DNA from: Phycisphaerales bacterium UBA1926
GTDB taxonomy: Bacteria; Planctomycetota; Phycisphaerae; Phycisphaerales; UBA1924
DNA length: 14,515 nt
NCBI GenBank assembly: GCA_002337215.1
Contig: DDFO01000050.1
Span: 12,534 to 27,048, forward strand
Direction: 5' to 3'
Shown one piece after another: positions 1-7,475 of this stretch. Position 1 is the stretch's first letter. Every line of letters starts with the position of its first letter. Below the pieces are notes generated by a model. That model made no database searches. It worked only from the letters and a program-made list of their open reading frames with translations, and was not told the DNA's origin. A program made the position numbers and the translations under genes.

Positions 1-203
1 TTTTTCATGCTGTGGATCAGCCCGCCGTATCCCAGCGCCGCGTTCAGGTCGGCGAGATGCTCAGACCGCGCTGTCACGCTCTCGGTCCGCCGGACCACCG
101 CGGAGGTGTAGTGCTGGTCCTCGATGAGCCAGAGCGTGAGGACCGCACCCGCGACGATCGAAGCGGTGAGCATGAGCCAACGGATCCGGTGCCGAACAGT
201 CAT
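1..203 (-). CDS. Membrane sensor protein, N-terminal fragment (cut by the left window edge)
   Basis: Only the first 67 codons are present; the gene continues beyond position 1. The N-terminus has a short basic stretch followed by one hydrophobic segment at about residues 9-27, which fits a signal anchor. An extracytoplasmic part follows, ending in LGYGGLIHSMK. From memory, an LGYGG(F/L)IH(x)FKN-like motif occurs at the start of sensor regions in some bacterial histidine kinases and diguanylate cyclases; this family call is recall, not a search. The ATG at 201-203 is chosen because an in-frame stop lies 58 bases upstream (261-263); a GTG at 243-245 is the only other start. The gene is divergent from a response regulator gene at 604, so it may encode the cognate sensor kinase. 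The output domain is outside the window, so kinase versus cyclase cannot be decided. Confidence 0.7.
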   Translation of the reverse strand, partial: MTVRHRIRWLMLTASIVAGAVLTLWLIEDQHYTSAVVRRTESVTARSEHLADLNAALGYGGLIHSMK

Positions 204-603
204 CGGGTTTCTCGGTTCTCTGGTTCGCGGACGCGGCGGTGCCACGTCGCCGTCGCCCTGTTATTCGGTCTGCGGGGTCTGGAAACCGAGCGGGAATTGC
301 AACCCAGGGCCACTTTGAACCGCCGTGCCCGGCGCAGACGGACTGCTTGCCAGCTCTGTTGCACCCGTATTGCCGGACCAGTCGGCCCCGCGCGACCCGG
401 CGTCCCCGATTCGGCGTGTTCTGCGGGGGGCGACTGCGCACGGCCCGGATAAGCAGGGCTCTCGGCCGGAGCATCGGCGGATCCTGCGCCACCCGCACCG
501 AACCGGGGGGGATTCCGTCGGAATGGGTGGTCAGCCGATCACCCCGCACCGATGGAGCCCGTCGGCGGTCGGCACGCCGATCCGAAGCAGGAGAAACAGA
601 GAG
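204..603. other. 400-bp divergent intergenic spacer
   Basis: This is the only gap longer than 300 bases. It separates the divergent sensor and response-regulator genes and should hold both promoters and the regulator's leader. Open frames cross it, but none looks like a protein and none has a good ribosome binding site. No convincing -35/-10 pair was found. Two short perfect inverted repeats are visible: ATTCC-GTC-GGAAT at 512-524, and TCGGC-AC-GCCGA at 569-580, just upstream of the ribosome binding site of the regulator gene. Either could be an operator half-site pair or a leader hairpin, but both are short enough to arise by chance in this base composition. No riboswitch fold was recognised. 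Confidence 0.6.
589..593 (+). promoter_or_regulatory. Ribosome binding site fixing the start at 604
   Basis: AGGAG lies 10 bases before the ATG at 604. The open frame extends upstream to an earlier start at 325, but that extension is low-complexity Arg/Pro-rich sequence unlike a domain. The REC domain begins directly after 604, so this site decides the start. Confidence 0.75.
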
Positions 604-2139
604 ATGAAGCAGCACACGATCTTGTTGGCTGAAGACAATCCGTCGCACCGAGAGCTCCTCGAGCTTGCCCTCCTGGACGCGTGCCCGGATCTGGAGATCT
701 GCACCGCGGGATCGCGGGAGGAGATCATCGCGATCGCCGAGCCGGGTCGGTTCGACTGCGCGGTGATCGACTTCAATCTGCCTCCCTTCGCTGCACCCGA
801 GATCATCCGCGACCTCCAGCGGATCCAGCCCGACACACCGATCGTCGTGGTGTCATCGAGCGAGAACCAGAGCGTGGTGATCGAGTCGCTCCGGACCGGG
901 GTGTCCGACTTTGTGCCGAAGGCGAACGCCGTCGCGGGAAGCCTTCTTTGGGAGCGTGTCCGCGACGCGATCGTGGCCGAGCGGACCCAGCAACGCGAGC
1001 GCCGCACGATCAACCGTCGGATTCAGAGCCTTCGTGAGCTCTCCGAGACCGACCCGCTGACAGGCCTCTCGAACCGGCGTGCGTGCGATCGGATCATCCG
1101 CGAGTTCGCAGGCCGCCCGGACCGCCGTGAGCGGATGGCGACCGTCATGATCGACCTTGATCATTTCAAGGCGATCAACGACACGCAGGGGCACGCCGCG
1201 GGTGACGACGCGCTTCGCTCGGTCGCGAACATCGTGCGTGAGGAGATCCGGTCCTTCGACATCGCCGCGCGGTGGGGGGGCGAGGAGATCCTCGTGCTCC
1301 GACAGTCCGAATCGATCACCGACGCGTGGATCTGGGCCGACAATCTTCGGCGCAGGATCGCGAGTGAGGTCCGCGCCGGGGCGTCGGGCTCCCCGGTCAC
1401 CGCGAGCATGGGTATCGAGGTCTCGCCGGTTGAGGGGCTCTCCGGTGAGTCCGTGTCACGCGCCGACAGCGCGATGTACCTCGCCAAAGAGACGGGGCGG
1501 GACCGCGTCTGCACCTGGCCGATGGTGCGCGCCGTCGAGATCGCGTACGACGTCGGTTCCGAGGTGATGATGACGCCGAGGGCGCGGCTGCTCCGCCTCC
1601 TCGAGCGGCTCACGCCCGAGATGGGACGTGTTCAGAAAGACCACACCGGACCGCACGGCCGGGATGTCCGCAATCTCGCCCTCGGTGTCGCGGAGTCCCT
1701 CTCCCTCGATCCCCGGTCGGTCGCGGCGCTGGAACTCGCTTCTGAGTTTCACGACATCGGCAAACTCGGCATCCCGGAAGAACTGCTCGCGCTCCCGCGG
1801 AGGCTCACGCTCGACGAGCGTCGGCTCATCGACGAGCACGCCCGGCTCGGCGCGGTAATCCTCCGCGCCTGCGGGGCGGGCGAGCTCGACGCGTCCGTTG
1901 TCGAGATGCACCATCGCCGGTGCGACGAGGCGGAGGGGGCGGGCGATGCCGAGCAGCTCGCGTCGGTCATCTGCGCCTGCGACGCGTTCGCGGCGATGAC
2001 CACCGAGCGTCCCTACTGCGAGCCGATCGCCGCGGAGCGAGCCGTTGCGGAACTCGAAGCGTGCAGCGGATCCCACTTCCGGGCCGACGTCGTCGCGGCC
2101 CTGAAGCCGAGAGCGATGGTCCACCGCCCCGCGGCGTAA
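604..2139 (+). CDS. Response regulator with REC, GGDEF and degenerate HD-GYP domains (c-di-GMP turnover)
   Basis: This 511-residue cytoplasmic protein should make and/or break cyclic di-GMP under control of a sensor kinase. REC spans about residues 4-120, with acidic pair E10/D11, phospho-acceptor D56 and K106. GGDEF spans about 147-306: DPLTGLSNRR, DLDHFKAIND, the active-site motif GGEEI (225-229), and an RSFD (216-219) at the position of the RxxD product-inhibition site. The last motif residue is Ile instead of Phe, a tolerated-looking change. An HD-GYP-like domain fills about 325-505: H351, H383-D384 (HDIGK), H412, H436-H437 and D460 line up with the expected metal ligands. The GYP segment itself is missing, replaced by an acidic stretch after HHRRCD. 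The gene is divergent from a sensor gene and is followed 50 bp later by two PilZ-like genes. Cyclase activity looks likely; phosphodiesterase activity is uncertain. Confidence 0.92.
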   Translation: MKQHTILLAEDNPSHRELLELALLDACPDLEICTAGSREEIIAIAEPGRFDCAVIDFNLPPFAAPEIIRDLQRIQPDTPIVVVSSSENQSVVIESLRTGVSDFVPKANAVAGSLLWERVRDAIVAERTQQRERRTINRRIQSLRELSETDPLTGLSNRRACDRIIREFAGRPDRRERMATVMIDLDHFKAINDTQGHAAGDDALRSVANIVREEIRSFDIAARWGGEEILVLRQSESITDAWIWADNLRRRIASEVRAGASGSPVTASMGIEVSPVEGLSGESVSRADSAMYLAKETGRDRVCTWPMVRAVEIAYDVGSEVMMTPRARLLRLLERLTPEMGRVQKDHTGPHGRDVRNLALGVAESLSLDPRSVAALELASEFHDIGKLGIPEELLALPRRLTLDERRLIDEHARLGAVILRACGAGELDASVVEMHHRRCDEAEGAGDAEQLASVICACDAFAAMTTERPYCEPIAAERAVAELEACSGSHFRADVVAALKPRAMVHRPAA

Positions 2140-2189
2140 GCGGTTCCGAGCGTTCCAGAGTTACGACATCCAAAGAAGGAGAGAGATTG

Positions 2190-2561
2190 ATGCTGATGAG
2201 AAAGAGAGCATGCGAACGTGTTTATCCGCAGCGCGACCGCGCCGCATTCGGTGTCGGATACGGGGGCTGGCTATCGCCCGCGCGGGTGGCAGACTACTCG
2301 GATTCCGGAATCGGACTGGAGATCCTCGGCGACTGCCGTGCGCGGTTCGGCGATGCCATTCGAGTTGTCGGGGGATCGGACGGAGACAGCAGACACGCCC
2401 GCGTTGTCCGCCTCTGCGATGAACGCCGGAGCGGTCGGCCTGTGACCAGGATCGGCTGCCGATGGATCACCGACTCAGACCGGCACGACCGACTTCGTAT
2501 GCACCCGAACCAACCGAGCGGGAACCGGTCCAATCTCAGGCGTGCAATGAAGGCAGCCTGA
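2190..2561 (+). CDS. PilZ-domain protein, putative c-di-GMP receptor
   Basis: This is a small soluble protein of 123 residues. It begins at the first of two nearby ATGs (2190 and 2196), with AAGGAG at 2176-2181 giving an 8-base spacing. A PilZ-type nucleotide-binding signature is visible: RxxxR at residues 6-10 (RACER) and DxSxxG at 35-40 (DYSDSG). Beta-rich sequence follows up to about residue 93 (IGCRWI). The 24-residue gap between the two motifs fits PilZ domains. The final 30 residues are polar, rich in Arg, Asn and His, and probably disordered. The gene lies 50 bp after the REC-GGDEF-HD-GYP gene on the same strand, so it is a plausible downstream reader of that enzyme's product, in the same transcript. 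The domain call is from motifs only; the overall sequence is divergent. Confidence 0.7.
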   Translation: MLMRKRACERVYPQRDRAAFGVGYGGWLSPARVADYSDSGIGLEILGDCRARFGDAIRVVGGSDGDSRHARVVRLCDERRSGRPVTRIGCRWITDSDRHDRLRMHPNQPSGNRSNLRRAMKAA

Positions 2562-2616
2562 GCGACACGCCCGCGGCATCGACGCGCAGAAATCCAAAGA
2601 TCAGAAAGGACAATTC

Positions 2617-3054
2617 ATGATCAATAGCAGCAACCATCAGGAACACCGCGAATCGACCCGCACGAGCACCGCACGCCCCGCCATCTGGTCGAGCGACGGG
2701 TGCCCGGAGGCACGGATCGGCTGGATGCTCGAAACCTCTGAAACAGGCTGCGCCTTCGCCTGGCGGGGGGAGGGCGTCCCGGTGAAAGGAGAGGTCATCT
2801 CAGTAAGCGTGGGTGAATCCGCCGATCCCCTCATGATGAGCCGGGGACTCGTGAAGCGCGTCGAGGTTGTCCACGACGACCTCGCGATCATCGCGGTCCG
2901 CTTGCTCCCCGCGTGGGTGTCGCTGCCGCCGATCGGCCGAGCCGAAGCGAAATCCAGGAAGTCGACGGCTCGAGCGAGACGCGGGGGATTACTCCCCCGT
3001 CTGTTCGCCGGATCCGGTGTTGCCGAGAGCGACCCGCTCGCCAGCACAGGCTGA
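2617..3054 (+). CDS. PilZ-like protein, second putative c-di-GMP receptor
   Basis: This is a 145-residue soluble protein starting 55 bp after the previous PilZ-like gene. AAAGGA at 2605-2610 gives a 6-base spacing to the ATG. It shows a weaker form of the same layout: RESTR at residues 11-15 matches RxxxR, and ETSETG at 39-44 matches DxSxxG with Glu in place of Asp. Strand-like segments follow (EVISVSVG, GLVKRVEVV, LAIIAVRLL), as in a PilZ barrel. The motif spacing is nearly the same as in the gene before it, which supports a shared origin. The C-terminal third, after about residue 108, is basic and low in structure. The Asp-to-Glu change could weaken ligand binding, so this may be a non-binding PilZ relative. 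No membrane segment or signal peptide is seen. Confidence 0.55.
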   Translation: MINSSNHQEHRESTRTSTARPAIWSSDGCPEARIGWMLETSETGCAFAWRGEGVPVKGEVISVSVGESADPLMMSRGLVKRVEVVHDDLAIIAVRLLPAWVSLPPIGRAEAKSRKSTARARRGGLLPRLFAGSGVAESDPLASTG

Positions 3055-3117
3055 CGCACACGGAGGGAGTGTCTCGGCCCCCGTCTCGGTCGCCATCTCG
3101 GACCGAAGCCGCAACGG

Positions 3118-3888
3118 ATGAGCCGTGCCAGATACACTCCACCGATGGACGGCAACGGCTCCTCCCGATTCAACACGACGCACTGGAGCCTGATCGCCGC
3201 GCTCCCGGGTCGAGCCGATGAACTCGAAGCGGGGCGTGCGCGCGAAGCCCTCGAGCACCTCTGCGATGCCTACTGGCGTCCGCTCTACGCATTCGCCCGC
3301 TACTCCGGCCACACCGCCGAGGACGCCCAGGACCTCACCCAAGCCTTCCTCGCCCGTGTGATCGAAACGGGCGGTCTCGGCGACGCCGACCCGGACCGTG
3401 GGCGGTTCCGTTCCTATCTCCTCGGCGCGATGAAGCACTTCATGGCCAACGCGCGCACCCGGGCCAAGGCCCGCAAACGCGGCGGCGGGCGACGCTTCGT
3501 TGACGCCGACATCGCCGAACTGGAATCCCGCATCGCGCCGCACATCGACGACGCGGCCTCGCCCTCCGACGCCGACCGGGCGTTCGACCGCGACTGGGCA
3601 CGCGAAACAACCGCAGCCGCCCTTCGTCAACTCGGAGCCGAGTGGGCGCTCCGCGGACGGTCCGAACAGTTCGAGGCTCTCCGCCCCGCGCTGACGGGCG
3701 AGGGACCCGCCCGGGCCGACGTCGCCGCGGCGCTCGGCATGACCGAGAACGCGGTCGCGGTCGCGATCCATCGCCTCCGAGATCGGTACGCGGCCCTCGT
3801 CCGCGAGGCGGTGTCTCGCACCGTGGCCGACGAGGCGGATATCGAGGACGAAATGCGGTACCTGGTCGGTGTACTCCGAAAAAAATGA
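3118..3888 (+). CDS. ECF-family RNA polymerase sigma factor, Planctomycetes type
   Basis: This 256-residue alternative sigma factor should direct RNA polymerase to a specific promoter set. The N-terminus has the NTTHWSLI motif (19-26) typical of large ECF families in Planctomycetes. Region 2 covers about 42-110, with AYWRPLYAFARYSG, the EDAQDLTQAFL core-binding helix and the DRGRFRSYLLGAMKHF segment. A KRGGGRR stretch follows (120-126). Region 4 covers about 161-235, with a helix-turn-helix at about 198-222 (ADVAAALGMTENAVAVAIHRL). The tail DEMRYLVGVL matches the conserved ending of this family. No transmembrane anti-sigma gene is adjacent; a Ser/Thr kinase gene begins 69 bp downstream, the arrangement expected for kinase-controlled sigma factors. 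The start is uncertain: neither the ATG at 3118 nor that at 3145 has a clear ribosome binding site, and 3145 would leave a more typical short lead before TTHWSL. Confidence 0.9.
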   Translation: MSRARYTPPMDGNGSSRFNTTHWSLIAALPGRADELEAGRAREALEHLCDAYWRPLYAFARYSGHTAEDAQDLTQAFLARVIETGGLGDADPDRGRFRSYLLGAMKHFMANARTRAKARKRGGGRRFVDADIAELESRIAPHIDDAASPSDADRAFDRDWARETTAAALRQLGAEWALRGRSEQFEALRPALTGEGPARADVAAALGMTENAVAVAIHRLRDRYAALVREAVSRTVADEADIEDEMRYLVGVLRKK

Positions 3889-3945
3889 CACGCGACCTGT
3901 AATCTCGGTTCGTGGGCCCGTCAGGAAGGGGTGAACCAACGCTTC

Positions 3946-3951
3946 GGGAGG
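3946..3951 (+). promoter_or_regulatory. Ribosome binding site fixing the kinase start at 3958
   Basis: GGGAGG sits 6 bases before the ATG at 3958. The frame is also open from a GTG at 3931, but the AGGAAGGGG before that GTG almost touches it, so 3958 is preferred. The protein then begins 8 residues before its first zinc-ribbon cysteine. Confidence 0.7.
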
Positions 3952-3957
3952 CGAACC

Positions 3958-6714
3958 ATGAGCGGCACAACCCAACACACCTGTCCCGGCTGCGGCGCAG
4001 AACTGCACAACGCGGAGCGCGTCACGATGTGCGCCGCCTGCCTGATGTCGGGCGTCCTGCGGTCCGAGGCCGAAACCGTCGAAATCGATCAGAACCCCGA
4101 GATCGCCAACGACGCCGAGACCCTCACGCTGTCCACGGGACGGCACCGCCGAGACCGCGACGCGTTCGAGCTCCCGCGTGATCTCGGCGGCTACACCCTC
4201 GTTTCCCTGCTCGGCCAGGGCGGGATGGGCACGGTCTACGAGGCCGTGCAGCGCTCAACAGGCCGGCGTCTCGCCCTGAAACTGCTCGACCAGAGCCTCG
4301 ACACACCCGAGATGCGTCACCGGTTCCTCCGCGAGGGCCGGCTCGCCGCGCGGGTGAACCACCCCGCGAGCCTCTACGTGTTCGGGAGCGAGGAGATCGA
4401 CGGGATCCCCGCGATCACGATGGAGATCGCACCGGGGGGCACCCTGCAGGACGCGCTGGATCGGCGCGGCCCGCTCCCGGTTCCCGAAGCGGTCGACGCA
4501 GTGCTCAGCATGATCGACGGGCTCGAGGCCGCGCTCGATCGAGGCGTCCTGCACCGCGACATAAAGCCCTCCAACTGTTTCGTCTCGCCCGATGGGACGG
4601 TTAAGGTCGGCGATTTCGGCCTCTCGATCTCTACGCTGCCCTCCGCGGACACGTTCATCACCCAGACCGGCAAGGTCATGGGCACCCCCGCGTTCGCGTC
4701 GCCCGAACAGCTGCGGGGCGACGAGATCGACGCGCGATCCGACATCTACGCCGTCGGCGCCACGCTCTTCACACTGCTGACCGCCCGCGCCGCCTTCGAG
4801 GGCGAGAACGCCGTGCAGATCGTTGCGAACGTGATCGACAGCCCACCCGCCCCGGCCTCGCGGTTCCGCGACGACCTGCCGCCCGGGCTCGAGCGCGTCA
4901 TCACACGCTGCCTCGCCAAAGAGCCGGGCGGTCGATACGCCAACTACGCCGCTCTCCGCGACGCGCTGCTGCCCTTCGGGTCGGTCGTCGCCGAGCCCGC
5001 GACGCAGACGCAGCGCGGCGCCGCCGGGTGGATCGACTACCTCGCGGCCTTCCTCCCGACCTACGCCGCGGTCATGATCACCGTCGGGCCCGAGGCGCTC
5101 TTCATCCGCCCCCTCTACGATTTTTCCTTCTCCGCCTGGCGATACCACCTGCTCGTCTTCGGTGTCGGCTTCCTCTACTTCGCCATCACCGAAGGCCTCT
5201 GGGGCACAGGGCTGGGCAAGTGGGTCATGAGTCTCCGCGTGGTCCAGCGGAACGGCCGCGCCCCGGGCATGGGCCGGGCGCTGCTCCGCATCATCATCCC
5301 CATCGCTTTCATCGAGAGCGTCCGCATCCCCCTCTCCGTCTTGGCGTTGCCGAGCGGCGAGTGGGCCCCGCTCAACTCGATCATCATCGTCGGGCTCTCC
5401 ACCCTCTGCCCCTGGGTCGTCGCGCTGCTCTGGATCCCCGCCCGACGCAGCAACGGATTCGCGACCGTCTGGGACCTCGTCACGGGAACGCGCGTCGTCG
5501 TCCGCCCACGCGGATCGCGCCGCCCCGCCGCGAAGACCGTCCTGCCGGCACCGGACGACGAATCAGAAACCGCCGCTGAATCCGCCCCCGAACGCGCACG
5601 CTGCATCGGTCCGTTCCGCGTGAACGCGGAGATCGAGCCCGGCTTCTGGCTCTCGGCCGACGACCCCGTGCTCCGCCGCCGCGTCTGGCTGATCCGCCGC
5701 GTCGGCAACCCGTTGCCCGAGGCGCGCCGCGCCGCCGCTCGTCCCGGATGCCCGCGCTGGCTCCAGGAGATCGCGACCGAAGGCTCGGTCTGGGACGCCT
5801 TCGAAGCGCCCCGGGGCACCCCGCTCTCCGAGCGCGTCGCCAAAGGCCCCGCGCCCTGGTCCACCACGCGGTACTGGCTGCACGATCTCGCCGCCGAACT
5901 GTGGGCCGCGCAGCGCGACGGCACGCTCCCGATCGCCTACACCCTGAACCACGTCTGGCTCACCGACGACGGACGGGCGATGCTCCTCGACTCTGCCTGG
6001 CCGAACGAGCCCACGCCTGCCCAGGAATCCCGCTCACCGCTCGACGCGCCGATGCCCGTCGGCAGCCTCACCGCGCAGCACCGTTTCCTCTGGGCGGTTG
6101 CCGACCACACCGACCCGCTCAGCGTTCCGCTGCACGCGCAGCCCGCGATGCAGAATCTCCGCGCCGCGACGTTCGAGAAACTCACCTTCCTCACCGGGAC
6201 ACTCCGAGGCCTGCTGAACAAGCCCGCCGATGTCACCAGAGGGCTCCGCGCCGCGTCGCTCTTCGTCATCCCCGGCTACGCATGGATCGCGACGATCCTG
6301 GGCATCGCCGGCAACACCGATCCCTCGGTGGGCCCGCTCGTCTGGGCCGGGCGCATCGCCATCGCGGGGCTCGTGATGATGCACTTCATCGCGTTCTTCG
6401 ACATCATCCTCGCCTTCTGGCGCAAATCGACCGGGCTGTCCACGTTCGGGCTCGAGGCCGTCACGCAGCGTGGCCGAGCCTCACGAGGCCGCATGCTCCT
6501 CCGCAGCGCGATCATGTGGCTCCCGGTCCTCGTGCCAACAGGCGTTCTCTTCGCGGTCGCATCCGCCAACGGGACTCCGATCGACTTCGCCTCGGCATCC
6601 GCCGTCGCCGCGGTCACCCTCGCCGGCGCCGCCGTCTTCAGCCTCTCGGCACTCATGAACCCGACCCGAGGCCTGCACGACAGGATCGCCGGCGTGTGGG
6701 TCGGCCGGCGCTGA
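3958..6714 (+). CDS. Membrane Ser/Thr protein kinase with zinc ribbon, RDD segments and a pseudokinase-like domain
   Basis: This 918-residue protein should phosphorylate Ser/Thr on partner proteins; the adjacent sigma factor is the obvious candidate. A zinc ribbon has C9/C12 and C25/C28. The kinase domain (about 78-345) is complete: GQGGMG loop 86-91, K108, HRDIKPSN starting at H199, DFG 219-221 and an SPEQ version of the APE motif. An RDD-type membrane region at about 352-515 follows, with GWIDYLAAFLP and GKWVMSLRVVQRNGR. Residues about 545-690 resemble a second kinase fold (RCIGPFRV at the start; WLTDDGRAMLLDSAW matching the DG-to-DFG segment), but the glycine loop, Lys, catalytic Asp and Asn are replaced. 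A second RDD-like region fills about 770-918, ending in GLHDRIAGVWVGRR. It starts 69 bp after the sigma gene, so co-transcription is likely. Kinase call sure; pseudokinase reading inferred. Confidence 0.93.
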   Translation: MSGTTQHTCPGCGAELHNAERVTMCAACLMSGVLRSEAETVEIDQNPEIANDAETLTLSTGRHRRDRDAFELPRDLGGYTLVSLLGQGGMGTVYEAVQRSTGRRLALKLLDQSLDTPEMRHRFLREGRLAARVNHPASLYVFGSEEIDGIPAITMEIAPGGTLQDALDRRGPLPVPEAVDAVLSMIDGLEAALDRGVLHRDIKPSNCFVSPDGTVKVGDFGLSISTLPSADTFITQTGKVMGTPAFASPEQLRGDEIDARSDIYAVGATLFTLLTARAAFEGENAVQIVANVIDSPPAPASRFRDDLPPGLERVITRCLAKEPGGRYANYAALRDALLPFGSVVAEPATQTQRGAAGWIDYLAAFLPTYAAVMITVGPEALFIRPLYDFSFSAWRYHLLVFGVGFLYFAITEGLWGTGLGKWVMSLRVVQRNGRAPGMGRALLRIIIPIAFIESVRIPLSVLALPSGEWAPLNSIIIVGLSTLCPWVVALLWIPARRSNGFATVWDLVTGTRVVVRPRGSRRPAAKTVLPAPDDESETAAESAPERARCIGPFRVNAEIEPGFWLSADDPVLRRRVWLIRRVGNPLPEARRAAARPGCPRWLQEIATEGSVWDAFEAPRGTPLSERVAKGPAPWSTTRYWLHDLAAELWAAQRDGTLPIAYTLNHVWLTDDGRAMLLDSAWPNEPTPAQESRSPLDAPMPVGSLTAQHRFLWAVADHTDPLSVPLHAQPAMQNLRAATFEKLTFLTGTLRGLLNKPADVTRGLRAASLFVIPGYAWIATILGIAGNTDPSVGPLVWAGRIAIAGLVMMHFIAFFDIILAFWRKSTGLSTFGLEAVTQRGRASRGRMLLRSAIMWLPVLVPTGVLFAVASANGTPIDFASASAVAAVTLAGAAVFSLSALMNPTRGLHDRIAGVWVGRR

Positions 6715-6820
6715 CCGACCCCGTCCGTACCGAATTTCTTTGTTCACCCGCCCGACCGGGGACCGCTCAGCGTCCCGCGACCGGTCCGGCATCACCCAAG
6801 GTCCGTTCCCAACGAACGGT

Positions 6821-6824
6821 GGAG
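6821..6824 (+). promoter_or_regulatory. Ribosome binding site fixing the start at 6833
   Basis: GGAG lies 8 bases before the ATG at 6833. The frame stays open upstream to 6740, but this site and the signal peptide that begins just after 6833 favour the shorter protein. Confidence 0.65.
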
Positions 6825-6832
6825 CCCAAGCC

Positions 6833-7432
6833 ATGCAAAAGTTTCAGTTCAACCAACACGCCGCTGACACCGCCGCCGCCCGAGCCGGAGCACTCCTGAT
6901 CGCCGCGTGCATGACCGCCGCCACGCTCGTCACCACAGGCTGCGGAGACACCGGGAGCGCCAGCGCCGCGCACGCCGATCGTCCGGCCGCCCCGGCGATC
7001 TCTCTCGACGCCGCGATCATCGCGGGTGACGACAACGCCGTCCGCGACCACATCATCGCGGGGACGTCGGTCAACAAGCCGAACATCACGGGTGACACCC
7101 CCCTGAGCCTCGCGGCGGTCTTCGGCCGCACCTACGCCGCCGAGGTGCTCGTCGGCGCCGGCGCCGAACTCGAGACCAGGAACAGTTCGGGGGCGACACC
7201 GCTCTTCAACGCCGCGTTCTTCTGCCACCCCGATGTCGTGCGCGTGCTGATCGACGCCGGCGCCGACACCGAAACGACCGACGCGAACGGGACCCCCATC
7301 CGCCAGGTCATGGAGATGCCATGGACGCGGATCGAGCCCGTTTACACCTCGCTCTACACCGCGATCGGGATCCCGTTCGACGCCGAGAGCATCGAATCGA
7401 CCCGCCCGAAAATCGCCGAAATGCTCGACTGA
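6833..7432 (+). CDS. Ankyrin-repeat protein, probable lipoprotein or secreted
   Basis: This 199-residue protein appears to be exported. A polar N-terminus is followed by a hydrophobic stretch at about residues 18-34, then VTTGC with Cys37. That resembles a relaxed lipobox; the residue at -3 is Thr, not the usual Leu, so simple secretion is also possible. After an Ala/Pro linker come two clear ankyrin repeats and one or two weaker ones at about residues 58-165: TGDTPLSLAAVFG...AEVLVGAGAELETRN and SGATPLFNAAFF...VRVLIDAGADTETTD. Ankyrin repeats usually bind proteins; no catalytic motif is seen. The C-terminus (ESIESTRPKIAEMLD) may be a capping helix. The gene is 118 bp after the kinase gene and 43 bp before an acyltransferase gene that carries its own ankyrin block, which suggests the two proteins act together at the cell envelope. 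Confidence 0.8.
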   Translation: MQKFQFNQHAADTAAARAGALLIAACMTAATLVTTGCGDTGSASAAHADRPAAPAISLDAAIIAGDDNAVRDHIIAGTSVNKPNITGDTPLSLAAVFGRTYAAEVLVGAGAELETRNSSGATPLFNAAFFCHPDVVRVLIDAGADTETTDANGTPIRQVMEMPWTRIEPVYTSLYTAIGIPFDAESIESTRPKIAEMLD

Positions 7433-7475
7433 TCGAACACGCCGACATGCGCGCATCAAGGATGAGGAACACACC

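Noticed and set aside
325..603. Upstream extension of the response regulator frame
   Set aside because: The extra 93 residues are Arg/Pro-rich and domain-free, and AGGAG before 604 marks the real start.
3879..3888. Run of seven A at the end of the sigma factor gene as a possible frameshift site
   Set aside because: A -1 slip would add only five residues before a stop, so programmed frameshifting has nothing to produce here.
2989..4146. 385-residue open frame on the minus strand
   Set aside because: It is antisense to the sigma factor and the kinase start; the plus-strand products have clear family motifs, and long antisense frames are expected at this GC content.
6726..6746. AT-richer patch after the kinase gene as a promoter
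   Set aside because: No matching -10 box at a usual distance; it is only slightly less GC-rich than its surroundings.
5748..6899. 383-residue plus-strand frame rich in Arg, Pro and His
   Set aside because: It overlaps the kinase gene in another frame and has the composition of an out-of-frame translation of GC-rich DNA.
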